This document shows positions 23,529-33,567 of a DNA stretch of 64,000 nucleotides, piece after piece. This stretch comes from Salinicola tamaricis (GTDB lineage Bacteria > Pseudomonadota > Gammaproteobacteria > Pseudomonadales > Halomonadaceae). Made by a program: the position numbers and the translations under genes. Under the pieces are notes generated by a model that worked only from the letters and a program-made list of their open reading frames with translations, made no database searches and was not told the DNA's origin. The stretch spans positions 3,038,001 through 3,102,000 of the forward strand of contig NZ_CP023559.1 of the NCBI RefSeq assembly GCF_003006155.1, written 5' to 3'. Each line of letters starts with the position of its first letter. Positions within the stretch are counted from its first letter, which is position 1.

Positions 23529-24650
23529 GCTGCGACCCATGCTGCGCTGCCGTGGCGCTGGCGGTGGCATTGGTCAGGCGGCGATAGTGCGTGAGCAGAC
23601 CATCGATGACGATGTCCCAGTCGTGTGGCGCTCGACGTAGCGACGTGCACGGCGTCCGGCCTGTTCGGCATCGTGCTGGGTGAACAGTTCGCGTACGCCG
23701 CGCGCATATCGGCAGGGGAGTGCGGCTCGCTGAGCAGGCCGCAACCCAGCGGTACGTTCTCCGCCCAGCGCGCCGGCGCGCGCAGCGATCACCGGAATGC
23801 CGCACGCCATCGCTTCCAGCGCGACCAGCCCGAAGGTCTCTTGGGTGCCGGCGTGAACCAGGGCGTCGCTGGAGGCGAGCCAGCCGGCGACCTCCTCGGT
23901 CGGGTGTAGCGGTCGATCACGCTGACGTTGTCCGGCGTCTGGCTGGGCATGCTGGGACCGACCAGCAGCAGGTGATAGCCCTTGCCCAGTTGACGGGCCA
24001 TCTCCAGCAGGTGGTGCAGGTTCTTCTCGCGCGAACCGCGGCCGACGAAGATCAGAAGCTTGGTGTCGTCGTCGAGGCCGAGCTTGGTGCGCAGTGCTGG
24101 ATCGCGGAACCGCGGGTGGAAGCTCTCGAGGTCCACCCCCAGCGGCTGTACCGCGACATGCTCGATCCCCAGTCGGGTCAGGCGCTCGGCCATCACTCGG
24201 CTGGGCGCCAGCACCTGGTCGAAACGGCGGTAGAGGCGGTAGACGTAGCGCTCGACCAGGCGGTCGGTGCCGCTACCGAGGCGATTGCTGATCAGGCGCG
24301 GCAGGTCCGAGTGGTAAAAGCCGACCACTGGCACGTCGAGCTTGCGCCCGGCATCGAGCGCGGCCCATCCGGTGACGTAGGGGTCGCCCGCTTCGATGAT
24401 ATCCGGCTTGACGCGCAGCAACTCGCGTTCCCAGCCGCGACGGCGCAGCGGAAAGCGATAGCCCTGACTGAACGGCAGCGGCGGCGAGGCACTTCGTAGA
24501 CGCCGCCGTGGAGACGCGCTCGGCGCCGGGAATCAGCAGGCTGCAGGTGACCCCGGGAAGCTTGGCCAGGCGCCGGTGCTTGGCGTCGAGGTAGGTACGG
24601 ACCCCGCCACTGGCAGGGGCATAGAACATCGTGACGTCGGCAATATGCAA
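23520..24650 (-). CDS. GT4-family glycosyltransferase (frameshifted)
   Basis: About 375 residues after repair of breaks near 24505, 23905, 23765 and 23522. N-terminal acceptor domain begins MHIADVTMFYAPASGGVRTYL, with the typical GGVRTYL loop. Mid-part DIIEAGDPYVTGWAAL, then VVGFYHSDLPRLISNRLG. The C-terminal donor domain has LLIFVGRGSREKNLHHLLEM and the nucleotide-sugar EX7E region EAMACGIPVIA. A cytosolic enzyme that uses a nucleotide-sugar; acceptor unknown. First gene of a three-gene operon with a deacetylase and a flippase-like protein, suggesting synthesis, trimming and flipping of a glycolipid or glycan. Confidence 0.82.
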
Positions 24651-24869
24651 CGAGCCGCTCCTCTAAAAAACGATCCCTGTCGATATGGCGCATTCCCGAG
24701 AACGGCGATGACGCCAGAAAAGACCGGATGACGGAGTGTCGGCGGATCGCTCGCGCCGCGCGTTGAAGGTCTTTCCTGGACAGCAGTATATCGCGTCGCT
24801 GTCACAGGGTGTTCACACCATGGTGGTAGCCTGCGTGCGCCATCCCTGGCGCACGCGGCTCGGTTCATG

Positions 24870-26806
24870 TCACTCGGCGGGTGTCGCCACCAGCGAGCGG
24901 GTCGCTTCGCGCGCCTCGACGAGCTTGACGCGCAGTGTTCCGCCCAATTGATAGCGCGGCTCGCCGGCGATCTGGATGCGGCCTTCCTTGTCGTCGATCG
25001 CCACCTGATTGCGGTCGCTGTGCAGCATCGGCGCGGGGATGAAGGCGGTGGCGCCGTTGGCGCTCAGCCGCACGCGCATGCCGCCGCGGCGGATATCGAT
25101 GATATCGGCGTCGTACACCGTGCCTTGATCCAGGTATTGACCCAGATAACGCACGTATAGCCAGTCTTTGACGTCACGTTCGGCCATTCGGTTCAGTCGG
25201 CGGCGTTCGGTCAACTGCTCGGTCAGCCGCTGGCTGGCCTCGGCCGGCGCCGCTTCACCCTTGAGCACGCGCTTGATCAGACGATGATTGACCATGTCGC
25301 CGTACTTGCGGATCGGCGAGGTCCAGGTGGCGTAGGCAGGCAGGCCCAGACCAAAGTGGGGGCCGGGGCGGGCCGACATGTTGGTGTAACCCTGGAAGCG
25401 GCGCAGGCGGGCGTCGAGCCAAGCATCCTCGCGGCTGTCCAGCGCCCGGCGCAGCTCGCGGTAGCGCGGCAGCTCGCTGAGCTGCTCGCGCTCCACCTCG
25501 ATCCCCTGGGCGGCGAGGAACTCCAGCGCCGGGTCGAGCTTCTCCGGCTCGAAAGCGTGGTGGACGTTGAAGATGCCGTGCCCCACCTCCCGCGACAGCA
25601 AATCGGCGCAGCAGGCGTTGGCGACGATCATCGCCTCTTCGATCATGCGCTGGCCGGTGCGGCGGGTTTCGGTACGGATAGCGAGCACGTTGCCGGCGTC
25701 GTCGAGATCGAAGACGTAGTCGGGGCGATCCTTGAACACTAGGGTGTTCTGTTCGCGCCAGGCTGCCCGGGCCTGGGCCAGGTCGCGCAGGGCCTCGAGC
25801 TGGGGCGCGATCGCCGCTGCCGGTGTCGCGGCGTTATCGACGCCTTCGAGCCAGTCGGATACATCGTAGACCAGCCGCGCCTGGGAGCGGATGGTCGCGG
25901 CGAAGAAGCGATACTCGCCAAGGGTGCCGTCGCGGCCCACCTGCAGACGGCAGGCAAGCACCGGACGCTCGACGTCGGGCTTGAGCGAGCACAGATCGTC
26001 GGCCAGCGCCTCCGGCAGCATGGTCACGTTCTGACCCGGCAGGTAGACGGTGAAGGCGCGGGTGCGCGCTTCCTGGTCGGCCGGATGAGATTCGTCGACA
26101 TAGGCGGTGGGGTCGGCGATGGCGACGGTCAGGGTCCAGCCGTCGTCGCGGGTCTCGACGCGCAGGGCGTCGTCCATGTCGCGGGTCTTCTCACCGTCGA
26201 TGGTGAAGAACGGCTCGGCGGTGAGGTCTTCGCGCTCGAGCCCCTCTTCCTGCAGCGGCCAGGACTCCGCCGCCGGCGGGCACTCCTGCTCCAGCGCATG
26301 GCGCGCCAGGGTCACCCGCCACGGCACGGCAGGGTCGTCGCGCTTGACCACCAGCTCGTCGATCTGGGTGAAAAAGCCGCGGTCGTCGGCACGCAGCGGA
26401 TGGCGCACCAGACGTGCCACACACCAGTCGCCGTCGGCGATGCTGGCCTCGTCGAGGGAGCGCTTGATGCGCGCCTTGAGCGGCTGGTTGATCGAGGGGT
26501 GGTCGGGGATTACCGCCAGGCGGCCCTCGCGCAGCTGCACGCGGGCGATGAAGCGATCGAGAGAGGCTTCGATCAGCTTCTCCGGCTCGGCCTGCTTCTT
26601 GTCGCCATCCTCCTTGATCGCGGCCTCGATACGGTCGCCGTGCAGAACCTGCTTCATGGCGGGCGGGGGAATGAAGTAGGAGGTCCCGTCCTCGGTCTCG
26701 AGGAAACCGAAGCCCTTGTCGGTGGCTTTGATCGTGCCTTGGGCACGCGGGGTCTGGGCGCGGATGTTTGCTTCAGCTGGGCCAGAAGAGCGTTGTTCTG
26801 CAGCAT
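24870..26806 (-). CDS. rnb: exoribonuclease II (one frameshift)
   Basis: 3'-5' processive degradation of single-stranded mRNA. About 645 residues, the RNase II length. MLQNNALLAQLKQ at the start, then two cold-shock domains (YFIPPP, MKQVLHGDRIEAAI), the RNB catalytic domain with FFTIDGEKTRDMDDAL (metal-binding Asp cluster) and PIRKYGDMVNHRLIKRVLKG, and a C-terminal S1 domain. A break near 26772 lies between the start and the first cold-shock domain. The start at 26806 was chosen because MLQNN matches the E. coli MFQDN start. A lone minus-strand gene between the glycan operon and the NAD(P)-binding protein. Confidence 0.93.
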
Positions 26807-26904
26807 CGTATCGAATCGGTCGTTGGGCGAGAGCGCCACTATACGGATTCCCGCCTTTTCACGCCAACCCGCCGCGCCGGCTCCTGATCAGCGTGGCCGC
26901 CGCG

Positions 26905-27537
26905 TCAGACCGACGTCACGGCCTCGGCGATCGGTGTCTCGCCTGCCAACAGCACATACTCGCGCGCTGGGGCGGGATGCCCGAGCACCGCCAGGGCAAC
27001 GCTGGCGACGTCGTCGCGTGATATCTCGCCGCTGGTCGCAGCCGCCTGCGACAGTGCGACGCGGCCGCTACCCGGTTCATCGGTGAGGCGCCCCGGTCGC
27101 AGCACCGTCCAGTCGAGCTCGCTGGCCATCAGGTAGGCGTCGGCAGCGCGCTTGGCGACCAGATAGGGCTGCAGCTTCTCGGGCCCCGTCAGCGGATCGA
27201 CGTGCAGCGTGGAGACCATCACGAAGCGTCGGATGCCGGCTTCGCGTGCCTCGTCCACCGCGCGCATGGCGCCATTGAGATCGATCATCAGGGTGCGGTC
27301 GAGGCCGGTGGACGCGCCGGATCCGGCGGTGAACAGCACCGCATCGCAGCCCTCGAAGGCGTCTGCCATGTCGCCGGCGAGATCGCCGATCACGCTCTCG
27401 ACGCCCAGCTCGTCGAAGAATGCCTGCTGAGAGGTGTCGCGGAGCATGGCCCGCACCGGCGTCCCCTGGGCGGCGGCCTGCTGGCAGAAGCGGCGACCGA
27501 TCTGGCCGTTGGCACCGATGACCAGTGTCTTGCTCAT
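26905..27537 (-). CDS. NAD(P)-binding atypical short-chain dehydrogenase (NmrA/YtfG-like)
   Basis: 210 residues, intact. Rossmann start MSKTLVIGANGQIGRRF (GxNGxxGR), DAVLFTAGSG, and an active-site-like region with YLVAKRAADAYLMASELDWT then VLRPGRLTDEPG. This group includes NAD(P)H-sensing and flavin-reductase-like proteins, and the reaction cannot be told from sequence. It is divergent from the nag regulator, with 168 bases between, so the operator there could affect it too. Confidence 0.78.
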   Translation of the reverse strand: MSKTLVIGANGQIGRRFCQQAAAQGTPVRAMLRDTSQQAFFDELGVESVIGDLAGDMADAFEGCDAVLFTAGSGASTGLDRTLMIDLNGAMRAVDEAREAGIRRFVMVSTLHVDPLTGPEKLQPYLVAKRAADAYLMASELDWTVLRPGRLTDEPGSGRVALSQAAATSGEISRDDVASVALAVLGHPAPAREYVLLAGETPIAEAVTSV

Positions 27538-27631
27538 CTCTTCTGTCTCCTTACTGTCTTGATGACGTATCGGGTCTATCTGAGAGCATGGCAGAGGATG
27601 CGGGATACGACCAAAGTGGGGGCTGGTGAAG

Positions 27632-27672
27632 TGGTATTGCAGTGGTTATGTTAGTGGTATTGAACTGGTATC
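27632..27672. promoter_or_regulatory. four TGGTATT-like direct repeats, probable operator of the nag regulon
   Basis: TGGTATT (27632), N4, TGGTTAT (27643), N5, TGGTATT (27655), N4, TGGTATC (27666): four copies at about 11-bp helical phase, ending 33 bases before the regulator start. From memory, xanthomonad GntR regulator NagQ binds two TGGTATT repeats separated by four bases; this would be two such boxes. The function here is inference. Confidence 0.65.
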
Positions 27673-27705
27673 TATTTCTGACGCCTAACCTCGGGGAACC
27701 ACGCC

Positions 27706-28440
27706 ATGCCGTCGTCACTCTCCCGCCTGCAACTCGATGCTTCGCGCGCCACGCCGCTCTATCGGCAATTGGCGCAGCAGTTGATCGAGGCGATCGAGTC
27801 GGGGGACTGGGAGGCGGGCGAGGCGCTGCCCTCCGAGCGGGTGCTGGCGGAGACGCTGGATATTTCGCGCATCACCGCGCGCAAGGCGCTCGACCGACTG
27901 GTGGCGCTGGGGCTCATCCAGCGCAGCCGCGGCTCGGGCACCTTCATCGCTCCTAGGCTCAATCAGTCGCTGACCCGGCTCACCAGTTTCACCGAGCTGC
28001 TGGTGCAGCGCGGGCATCGCCCCAGCTCACGCTGGCTCGAGCGGCGCCTGGGCGTGCCCACGGCAGAAGAGGGATTGCGCCTGGGGCTGACCGCGGACAG
28101 CCGGGTAGCGCGGTTGAAACGCCTGCGCCTGGCTGACGAGGTGGTGGTGGCGGTGGAGGAGAGCTGCCTGCCGGTGAGCGTGGTGGCCGACCCGCAGGCG
28201 GTCGAGCACTCGCTCTACCGCTATCTCGAGAATCAGGGCACCCCGGTGGTGCGGGCGCTGCAGCACGTCTCGGCGTGTAACGCGGACGCTGAGCTGGCGG
28301 CGCTGGCCGAGGTCGCCGAGTCCCAGGCGCTGCTGGTGATGACGCGTCTGGGCTATCTGGCGGACGGAAGGGCGGCGGAGCTGACCGTCACCTACTGCCG
28401 GACCGACTACTACGACTTCATGGTGGAACTGACGCAGTGA
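27706..28440 (+). CDS. nagR: GntR/HutC-family regulator of GlcNAc use
   Basis: 244 residues, intact. The N-terminal winged helix (about 8-72) has LYRQLAQQLIEAIESGDW, LPSERVLAETLDISRITARKA and RSRGSGTFIAP. The C-terminal UTRA effector domain runs to LTVTYCRTDYYDFMVEL. UTRA proteins of this type sense phosphorylated amino sugars. It is the first gene of the nag cluster and is preceded by a direct-repeat operator, so autoregulation and repression of the operon, relieved by GlcNAc-6-P or a related signal, is the expected logic. Gene symbols differ between species (nagR or nagQ). Confidence 0.88.
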   Translation: MPSSLSRLQLDASRATPLYRQLAQQLIEAIESGDWEAGEALPSERVLAETLDISRITARKALDRLVALGLIQRSRGSGTFIAPRLNQSLTRLTSFTELLVQRGHRPSSRWLERRLGVPTAEEGLRLGLTADSRVARLKRLRLADEVVVAVEESCLPVSVVADPQAVEHSLYRYLENQGTPVVRALQHVSACNADAELAALAEVAESQALLVMTRLGYLADGRAAELTVTYCRTDYYDFMVELTQ

Positions 28441-28471
28441 TGCCGGCGGCGGCATCACCCGAGGAGAGTAC

Positions 28472-29607
28472 ATGCTGTACGGCAACATCCTGACCCCGGA
28501 GGGCTGGCGCCTGGGCTGGCTGCGCTGGCAGGCAGGGCGGGTGACGTCGATCGACGGTGAGGCGGTCGACCCGACCGCCAACGATCACCCGCGGCTGCTA
28601 CCGGGGTTCGTCGACCTGCACGTGCATGGCGGCGGCGGTGCCGATGCCATGGAGGGGGGCGAGGCCGCGGCGACGCTGGCACGCACCCACATGCGCTTCG
28701 GCACCACCAGCCTGCTGGTCACGACCATGACCGCGCCGCCGGCGGAGATCGAACGTGCCTGCGCGATGCCGCGGCGTGGATCGCCGCGCCCCCCGAACGC
28801 GCCGCGCGGCTGCTCGGCGTGCATCTAGAAGGCCCCTATATCAATCCCGGCAAGCTCGGCGCCCAGCCGCCGCATGCGCGCCCCGGAGTGATCGCGGAGG
28901 TCGAGGCGCTTTTGGCGCTGGCACCGATCCGGCTGTTGACCCTGGCCCCGGAACTCTCCGGGCATGCCGAGCTGATCCGCCATCTGGATGGGCGCGGCGT
29001 GCGGGTGCAGATGGGGCACTCGCTGGGCAGCTACGAAGAGGGGGTAGCGGGGCTTGCCCACGGTGCCCGCGGTTTCACGCACCTGTTCAACGCCATGAGT
29101 GGCCTGCACCATCGCAAGCCGGGCATGGTCGGCGCCGCCCTGGCCCACGCCGAGTACGCCGAGATCATCCCTGACCTGCTACACGTGCACCCGGGGGCGA
29201 TCCGCGCTGCGCTGCGCTGCATTCCGCGGCTCTACGCGGTGACCGACTCCACCGCGGCGGCGGGCATGCCCGATGGTGAGTATCGGCTCGGCGCGCAGCA
29301 GGTCACCAAGTGCCTGGGCGGCGTGCGCCTGGCCGATGGCACGCTCGCCGGCAGCACCCTGACCATGGATCAGGCGCTGCGCAATCTGGTCGCCATCGGT
29401 CTCGATCTGGCCGATGCGGCCCAGCGGCTGTCGCGTTTTCCCGCGGAGTTCCTCGGCGAGCAGGAGATCGGCCGGCTCGCACCCGGCGCCCACGCCGACG
29501 TTGCGGTGATGAGTGCCGATCTCGATCTCGACGCCGTCTATGTCGGCGGGGAGTGTGTCCACCGCCGCGACGCGGCGTCTACCACGGAGACAGACCCATG
29601 TCGCTGA
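28472..29607 (+). CDS. nagA: N-acetylglucosamine-6-phosphate deacetylase (one frameshift)
   Basis: Removes acetate from GlcNAc-6-P to give glucosamine-6-P. About 378 residues. Amidohydrolase metal-site start PGFVDLHVHGGGGADAMEGG, then HLEGPYINPGKLGAQPPHA, the His-rich FTHLFNAMSGLHHRKPGM, and YAVTDSTAAAGMPDGEY with the catalytic Asp. One C is missing near 28758 (GCCTGCG for GCCCTGCG). GAGGAGAG precedes the ATG. It overlaps the next gene by 10 bases. Confidence 0.95.
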
Positions 29608-30618
29608 TGCTGGAAGAGGCACTGAGCGCCCCGCAACGCCTGCGCGAACAGTGGCAGGCCAATGCTGCCGCGATGGCCGCGTTGGGGGGCGAGCTGCGGG
29701 AAGCCGGTCTGCGCGGCGCGGTGACCGTGGCACGTGGCAGCTCCGATCATGCGGCGGCCTATTTTGCCTACCTCGGCATGAAGCGTCTCGGTCTGCCGAT
29801 CGCCTCGATTCCGCCTTCGCTGACCACCCTCGCCGGGACGCCTTGGCGGGTCTCCGGGCAGTTGGCGTTGGCGATCTCGCAGTCCGGGGCGAGCCCCGAT
29901 CTGATCGCTACCCAGCGCGCGCTGGCGGCGGGCGGGGCGCGCACGCTGGCGCTGGTCAACGCGCCCGACTCCGAGCTGGCGGCGGCCTCGCAGCACAACC
30001 TGGGCCTGCACGCCGGGGTCGAGCATAGCGTGGCCGCGACCAAGAGTTATCTCGCGACCCTGGCCGCAGCGGCGCATCTGATCGCGGCCTGGCAGGGCGA
30101 CCCCGAGCTGCTGAGTGCCCTCGAGCGGCTACCCGAGCGGCTGGAAAGCGCCGCCGCCTGCGATTGGCAAGCCGCCGTGGAGGCGCTGAGTGGCGCCGAC
30201 CGGCTGCTGGTGATCGGGCGCGGGGTGGGGCTCGCCGTCGCCCAGGAGGCGGCGCTCAAGTTCAAGGAGACCTGCGGCATTCAGGCCGAGGCGTTCAGCG
30301 CCGCCGAGGTCAAGCATGGCCCGATGGCGCTGATCGAACCCGGCTACCCGGTGCTGGTACTGGCGCCGCCGGGGCCGGATCAGGCCGGCCTGCTCGATCT
30401 GGCGACATGGCTGCGCGGGGTCGGCGCGCGGGTACTGCTGGCGGCGGACGCCAGCGTCGCCGGGCGCGAGCTGGACGTCAATGACGCCGGTCACGACGAT
30501 CTCCAGCCGCTGGCGGTGATCCAGAGCTTCTACGTCATGGCGGCACGTCTGGCGGTGGCCCGGGGCGGGGATCCCGACTGCCCGCGCGCATCTGCAGAAG
30601 GTGACCCGAACACTCTAG
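29598..30618 (+). CDS. nagB2: SIS-domain glucosamine-6-phosphate deaminase (NagB-II/AgaS type), 3' end frameshifted
   Basis: About 339 residues. It makes fructose-6-P and ammonia from glucosamine-6-P by the isomerase-like SIS route instead of the classic NagB. It resembles the isomerase half of GlmS without the glutaminase domain: VARGSSDHAAAYFAYLG, ALAISQSGASPDLIATQ, VEHSVAATKSYLATLAAAA, ALKFKETCGIQAEAFSAAE and VKHGPMALIEPGYPVLVL. A base lost near 30585 hides the canonical tail HLQKVTRTL, which ends at TAG 30616-30618. That stop codon uses the first bases of a MITE-like element, so the insertion sits exactly at the gene end. Fits the Pseudomonas nag cluster order. Confidence 0.9.
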
Positions 30619-30760
30619 GTTATGTACGAAAACTACCTGCGCTTGGCAATACGGCGTTAAAAATCGGCTCAAAATGCTCATTTACACCCCGTAAACTCCG
30701 CGTTTTCGCCAATTTTTGCCTTGTCTTGCCTTCGCTCGCTGACTTTTCGCACAGAACCTA
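30616..30760. mobile_element. 141-bp MITE-like element with terminal inverted repeats and TA duplication
   Basis: AT-richer than its surroundings. The left end GGTTATGTACGAAAACT and the reverse complement of the right end GGTTCTGTGCGAAAAGT differ at only three positions, and both are bounded by TA (30616-30617 and 30759-30760). The inner parts also pair imperfectly over about 60 bases, so the whole could fold as a hairpin. There is no coding capacity. TA duplication and short terminal repeats suggest mobilisation by a Tc1/mariner-like (IS630-type) transposase elsewhere in the genome. It separates nagB from nagF; bases 30761-30860 after it hold no gene. Confidence 0.7.
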
Positions 30761-30860
30761 ATTTTACGCTCGGCCGCTCCCCGTCGCCCCCACTCACTAT
30801 CTCGGGTGGGGGCGAGGGCAGGGCTCTCTCCATCACGCTTTTATCCGCCGCCGGAGGTCT

Positions 30861-33540
30861 CATGGCTGCTTCTCCCCACATGCTCAGTGCGCCCCTGCGA
30901 GGCCTGGTGGTGGCGCTCGGCGATCTACCCGATCCGGTCTTCGCGTCCGAGGCCCTGGGGCCCGGGATCGCGCTCGATCCGCTCGATGACACCCTTCACG
31001 CCCCCTGCGACGGCGAGGTGATCCAGTGTGCGCGGACGCGCCATGCGCTGACCCTGCGTGACGACACCGGTGGTGAGTGGCTGCTGCACCTGGGGCTCGA
31101 TACCGTCGATCTGGCCGGCGACGGCTTTTCCCTGATGGTCGCCGAGGGTGAGCGGGTCATCGCCGGCACGCCGCTACTGCGCTTCGACGCCGATCGGGTG
31201 GCGAGCCAGGCCAAGGCGCTGCTGACACCGATCGTGCTGACCAACGTCGTGGATCAGCGCCTCGAGCTGCTGGTGGCTCCGGGGCAGGTGGTCGAGCGCG
31301 GAGAGCCGCTGCTGCTTTGCCATGGCGAGGTTGGTGGGGGGGCAGACGGCGCGAGCCGCACCGAGACGTTGAGCGATGCGGGGCGTGATGCGACAAGTAG
31401 CACCGACGAATGTACTAGCGAAGGCGCTGAGGCCCGCTGCGAGACGACTGTCGCCGCTGCCCGGTATCCATGCACGCCCGGCGGCGCGTCTGCGTGCCAT
31501 CGCCCGGGCGCATGACGTCTCCCTGCGGCTGGTGGCGGCGGATGGCCGCGAGGCGACGCCGCGAGCGTCAGCGCGCTGCTCAACCTGGGGCTGGTTCAGG
31601 GTAGTCGGGTGACCCTGGTGGCCCGGGGTGCGCAGCGTCAGGCTGCACTCGCCGCCGCCAGCGCGCTGCTGGGCACCGAGGAGGCGTCTGATGTGTCCAC
31701 AGCGCCCGAAGCTGTGTCCGCGGTGCCCGAGACCGCGCCGCCAGTGAGCGGTGCCCGCCATAGGGAAGAGGACTTGCTGCGGGGTATCAGCGCCAGCGCC
31801 GGGATGGCGATCGGTCCGCTTCGCCGCTACGAGCTGCCACTACCGCGGGTCGCTGAGACGGCAGCCGACCCGGCGGCAGAGCGACAGGCGCTGGCGGCAG
31901 CGCTGGAAACGGTTGCCGCGACGCTGGAAAGCGCTCGGCATTCGGCCGACGCCCAGGGTCAACAGGAAGAGGCGGAGATCTTCGACGCCCACTTGGCCTG
32001 GCTGGAGGACCCGGCGCTGCGCGAGGCGGCCGAGCATCATATCGCCGCCGGGTCCAGCGCCGGGCAGGGCTGGTACGCCGCGCTGCAGGCCGAGATCGAG
32101 CGCCTGCGGCAGAGCGAGAGCGCGCTGCTGGCGGCGCGCGTCGACGATCTGCGCGACCTGCAGCGGCGGGTGATGGCGCCGCTGGCAGCGGACGCCGGCG
32201 CCGCCGAAGCCGCGGATGACGATCTCGACGGGGCGATATTGATCGCCCGCGAGATGACGCCGTCACAGTTCGTGGCCGTGGCCGGGCGTATCCAGGGATT
32301 GTGTCTGGCCGCCGGGGGTGCCACTTCGCATCTGGCCATCCTGGCCCGCGCGCGGGGGGTGCCCTGCGTGATGGGGTTGGGCGAGGCGCTGCTCTCGCTC
32401 ACTGCCGAACGTGCCGTGCTCGACGCTACCCATGGCGTGCTCGAGAGCGCGCCCGATGCCGAGCGTCTGGCGGCGCTTGTGGCCGAACGTGAACGCCGAC
32501 AGGCGCAGGCGCGTAGCGCGGCCGAGCAGGCCTGTGCGGCGGTGATCACCCGCGACGGCCGCCAGGTACAGGTTGCGGCCAATGTCGGTTCGGCGGCGGA
32601 GGCGCAGGCGGCCGCGCGGGCGGGTGCCGATGGCGTGGGCCTGCTGCGCAGTGAATTTCTGTTCCTGGGGCGTGCCGCGGCGCCGACCCGCGAAGTCCAG
32701 CGCCGCGAGTATGCCGCGGCGCTGGCCGCGCTCGATGGCAAGCCGGTGATCGTGCGCCTGCTCGATATCGGCGCCGACAAGCAGCTCGACTATCTGAGCC
32801 TGCCGGCGGCGCCCAATCCGGCCCTGGGCGAGCGCGGTATCCGCCTGTGGCAGACCTTTCCCGAGCTGTTCGAGACCCAGCTCGATGCACTGCTGCTGGC
32901 AGGCAACGAGGCGCCGGTGGCGGACGCGGCGACGCCGCTGCAGCTGATGCTGCCGATGGTGAGCGATGTCGGCGAGCTGCGCTGGGTGCGCCAGCGCCTG
33001 GCGGCGCGCGCCGCCGAGCTTGGCATCACCCGGCTGCCGGCCCTCGGGGTGATGATCGAGGTGCCGTCGGCGGCGTTGTGCGCCGTGAGCCTGGCCCGGG
33101 AGGCCGACTTCTTCTCTATCGGCACCAACGACCTGACCCAGTACGTCCTGGCGATGGATCGCGAGGTGGCGGGGTTGGCGGCGCACTGTGACGTGCTCCA
33201 TCCCGGCGTGCTGCGGCTGATCCAGGCCACCCTCGAGGGGGCTCGAGGCCGCTGCCCGGTCGGGGTGTGCGGGGCGGCCGCCGGCGATCCACTGGCGGCG
33301 GCGCTGCTGGTGGCGATGGGGGTCGACGAGCTGTCGCTGGAACCCGCCGGCATCGCCGCTCTCAAGGCGTGGCTGCGCGAACTCGACGCTGCGGCCCTGG
33401 CTGCCCGGGTGCCGGAACTGCTGGCACTCGACGACGGTGCCGCGGTGCGCGCGGTGCTGGCGGCGTGGCTCGATGCCTCGGCACCCCGCGGCTTCGGCGT
33501 GATGAGCGAGCGCCGAGGTCATACTCACAACAAACAGTAG
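30861..33540 (+). CDS. nagF: PTS phosphoryl transfer protein, EIIA-HPr-EI fusion (frameshifted in the HPr part)
   Basis: About 890 residues. It carries phosphate from PEP to the GlcNAc EIICB. Domains in order: glucose-type EIIA (about 1-160; LHAPCDGEV and WLLHLGLDTVDLAG with the phospho-His), HPr (LSPLPGIHARPAARLRAI, active His codon at 31469), then Enzyme I (GISASAGMAIGPL; GGATSHLAILARARGVPCV with the phospho-His codon at 32329; FFSIGTNDLTQYVLAMDRE; ADGVGLLRSEFLF). Breaks lie in the EIIA-HPr linker (about 31375-31440) and near 31555. Pseudomonas aeruginosa NagF has the same fusion. The ATG at 30861 follows CGGAGG. A dedicated EI and HPr make the pathway independent of a general PTS. Confidence 0.93.
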
Positions 33541-33567
33541 TACAAGCACAATAGCCAGGAGAGGGTC

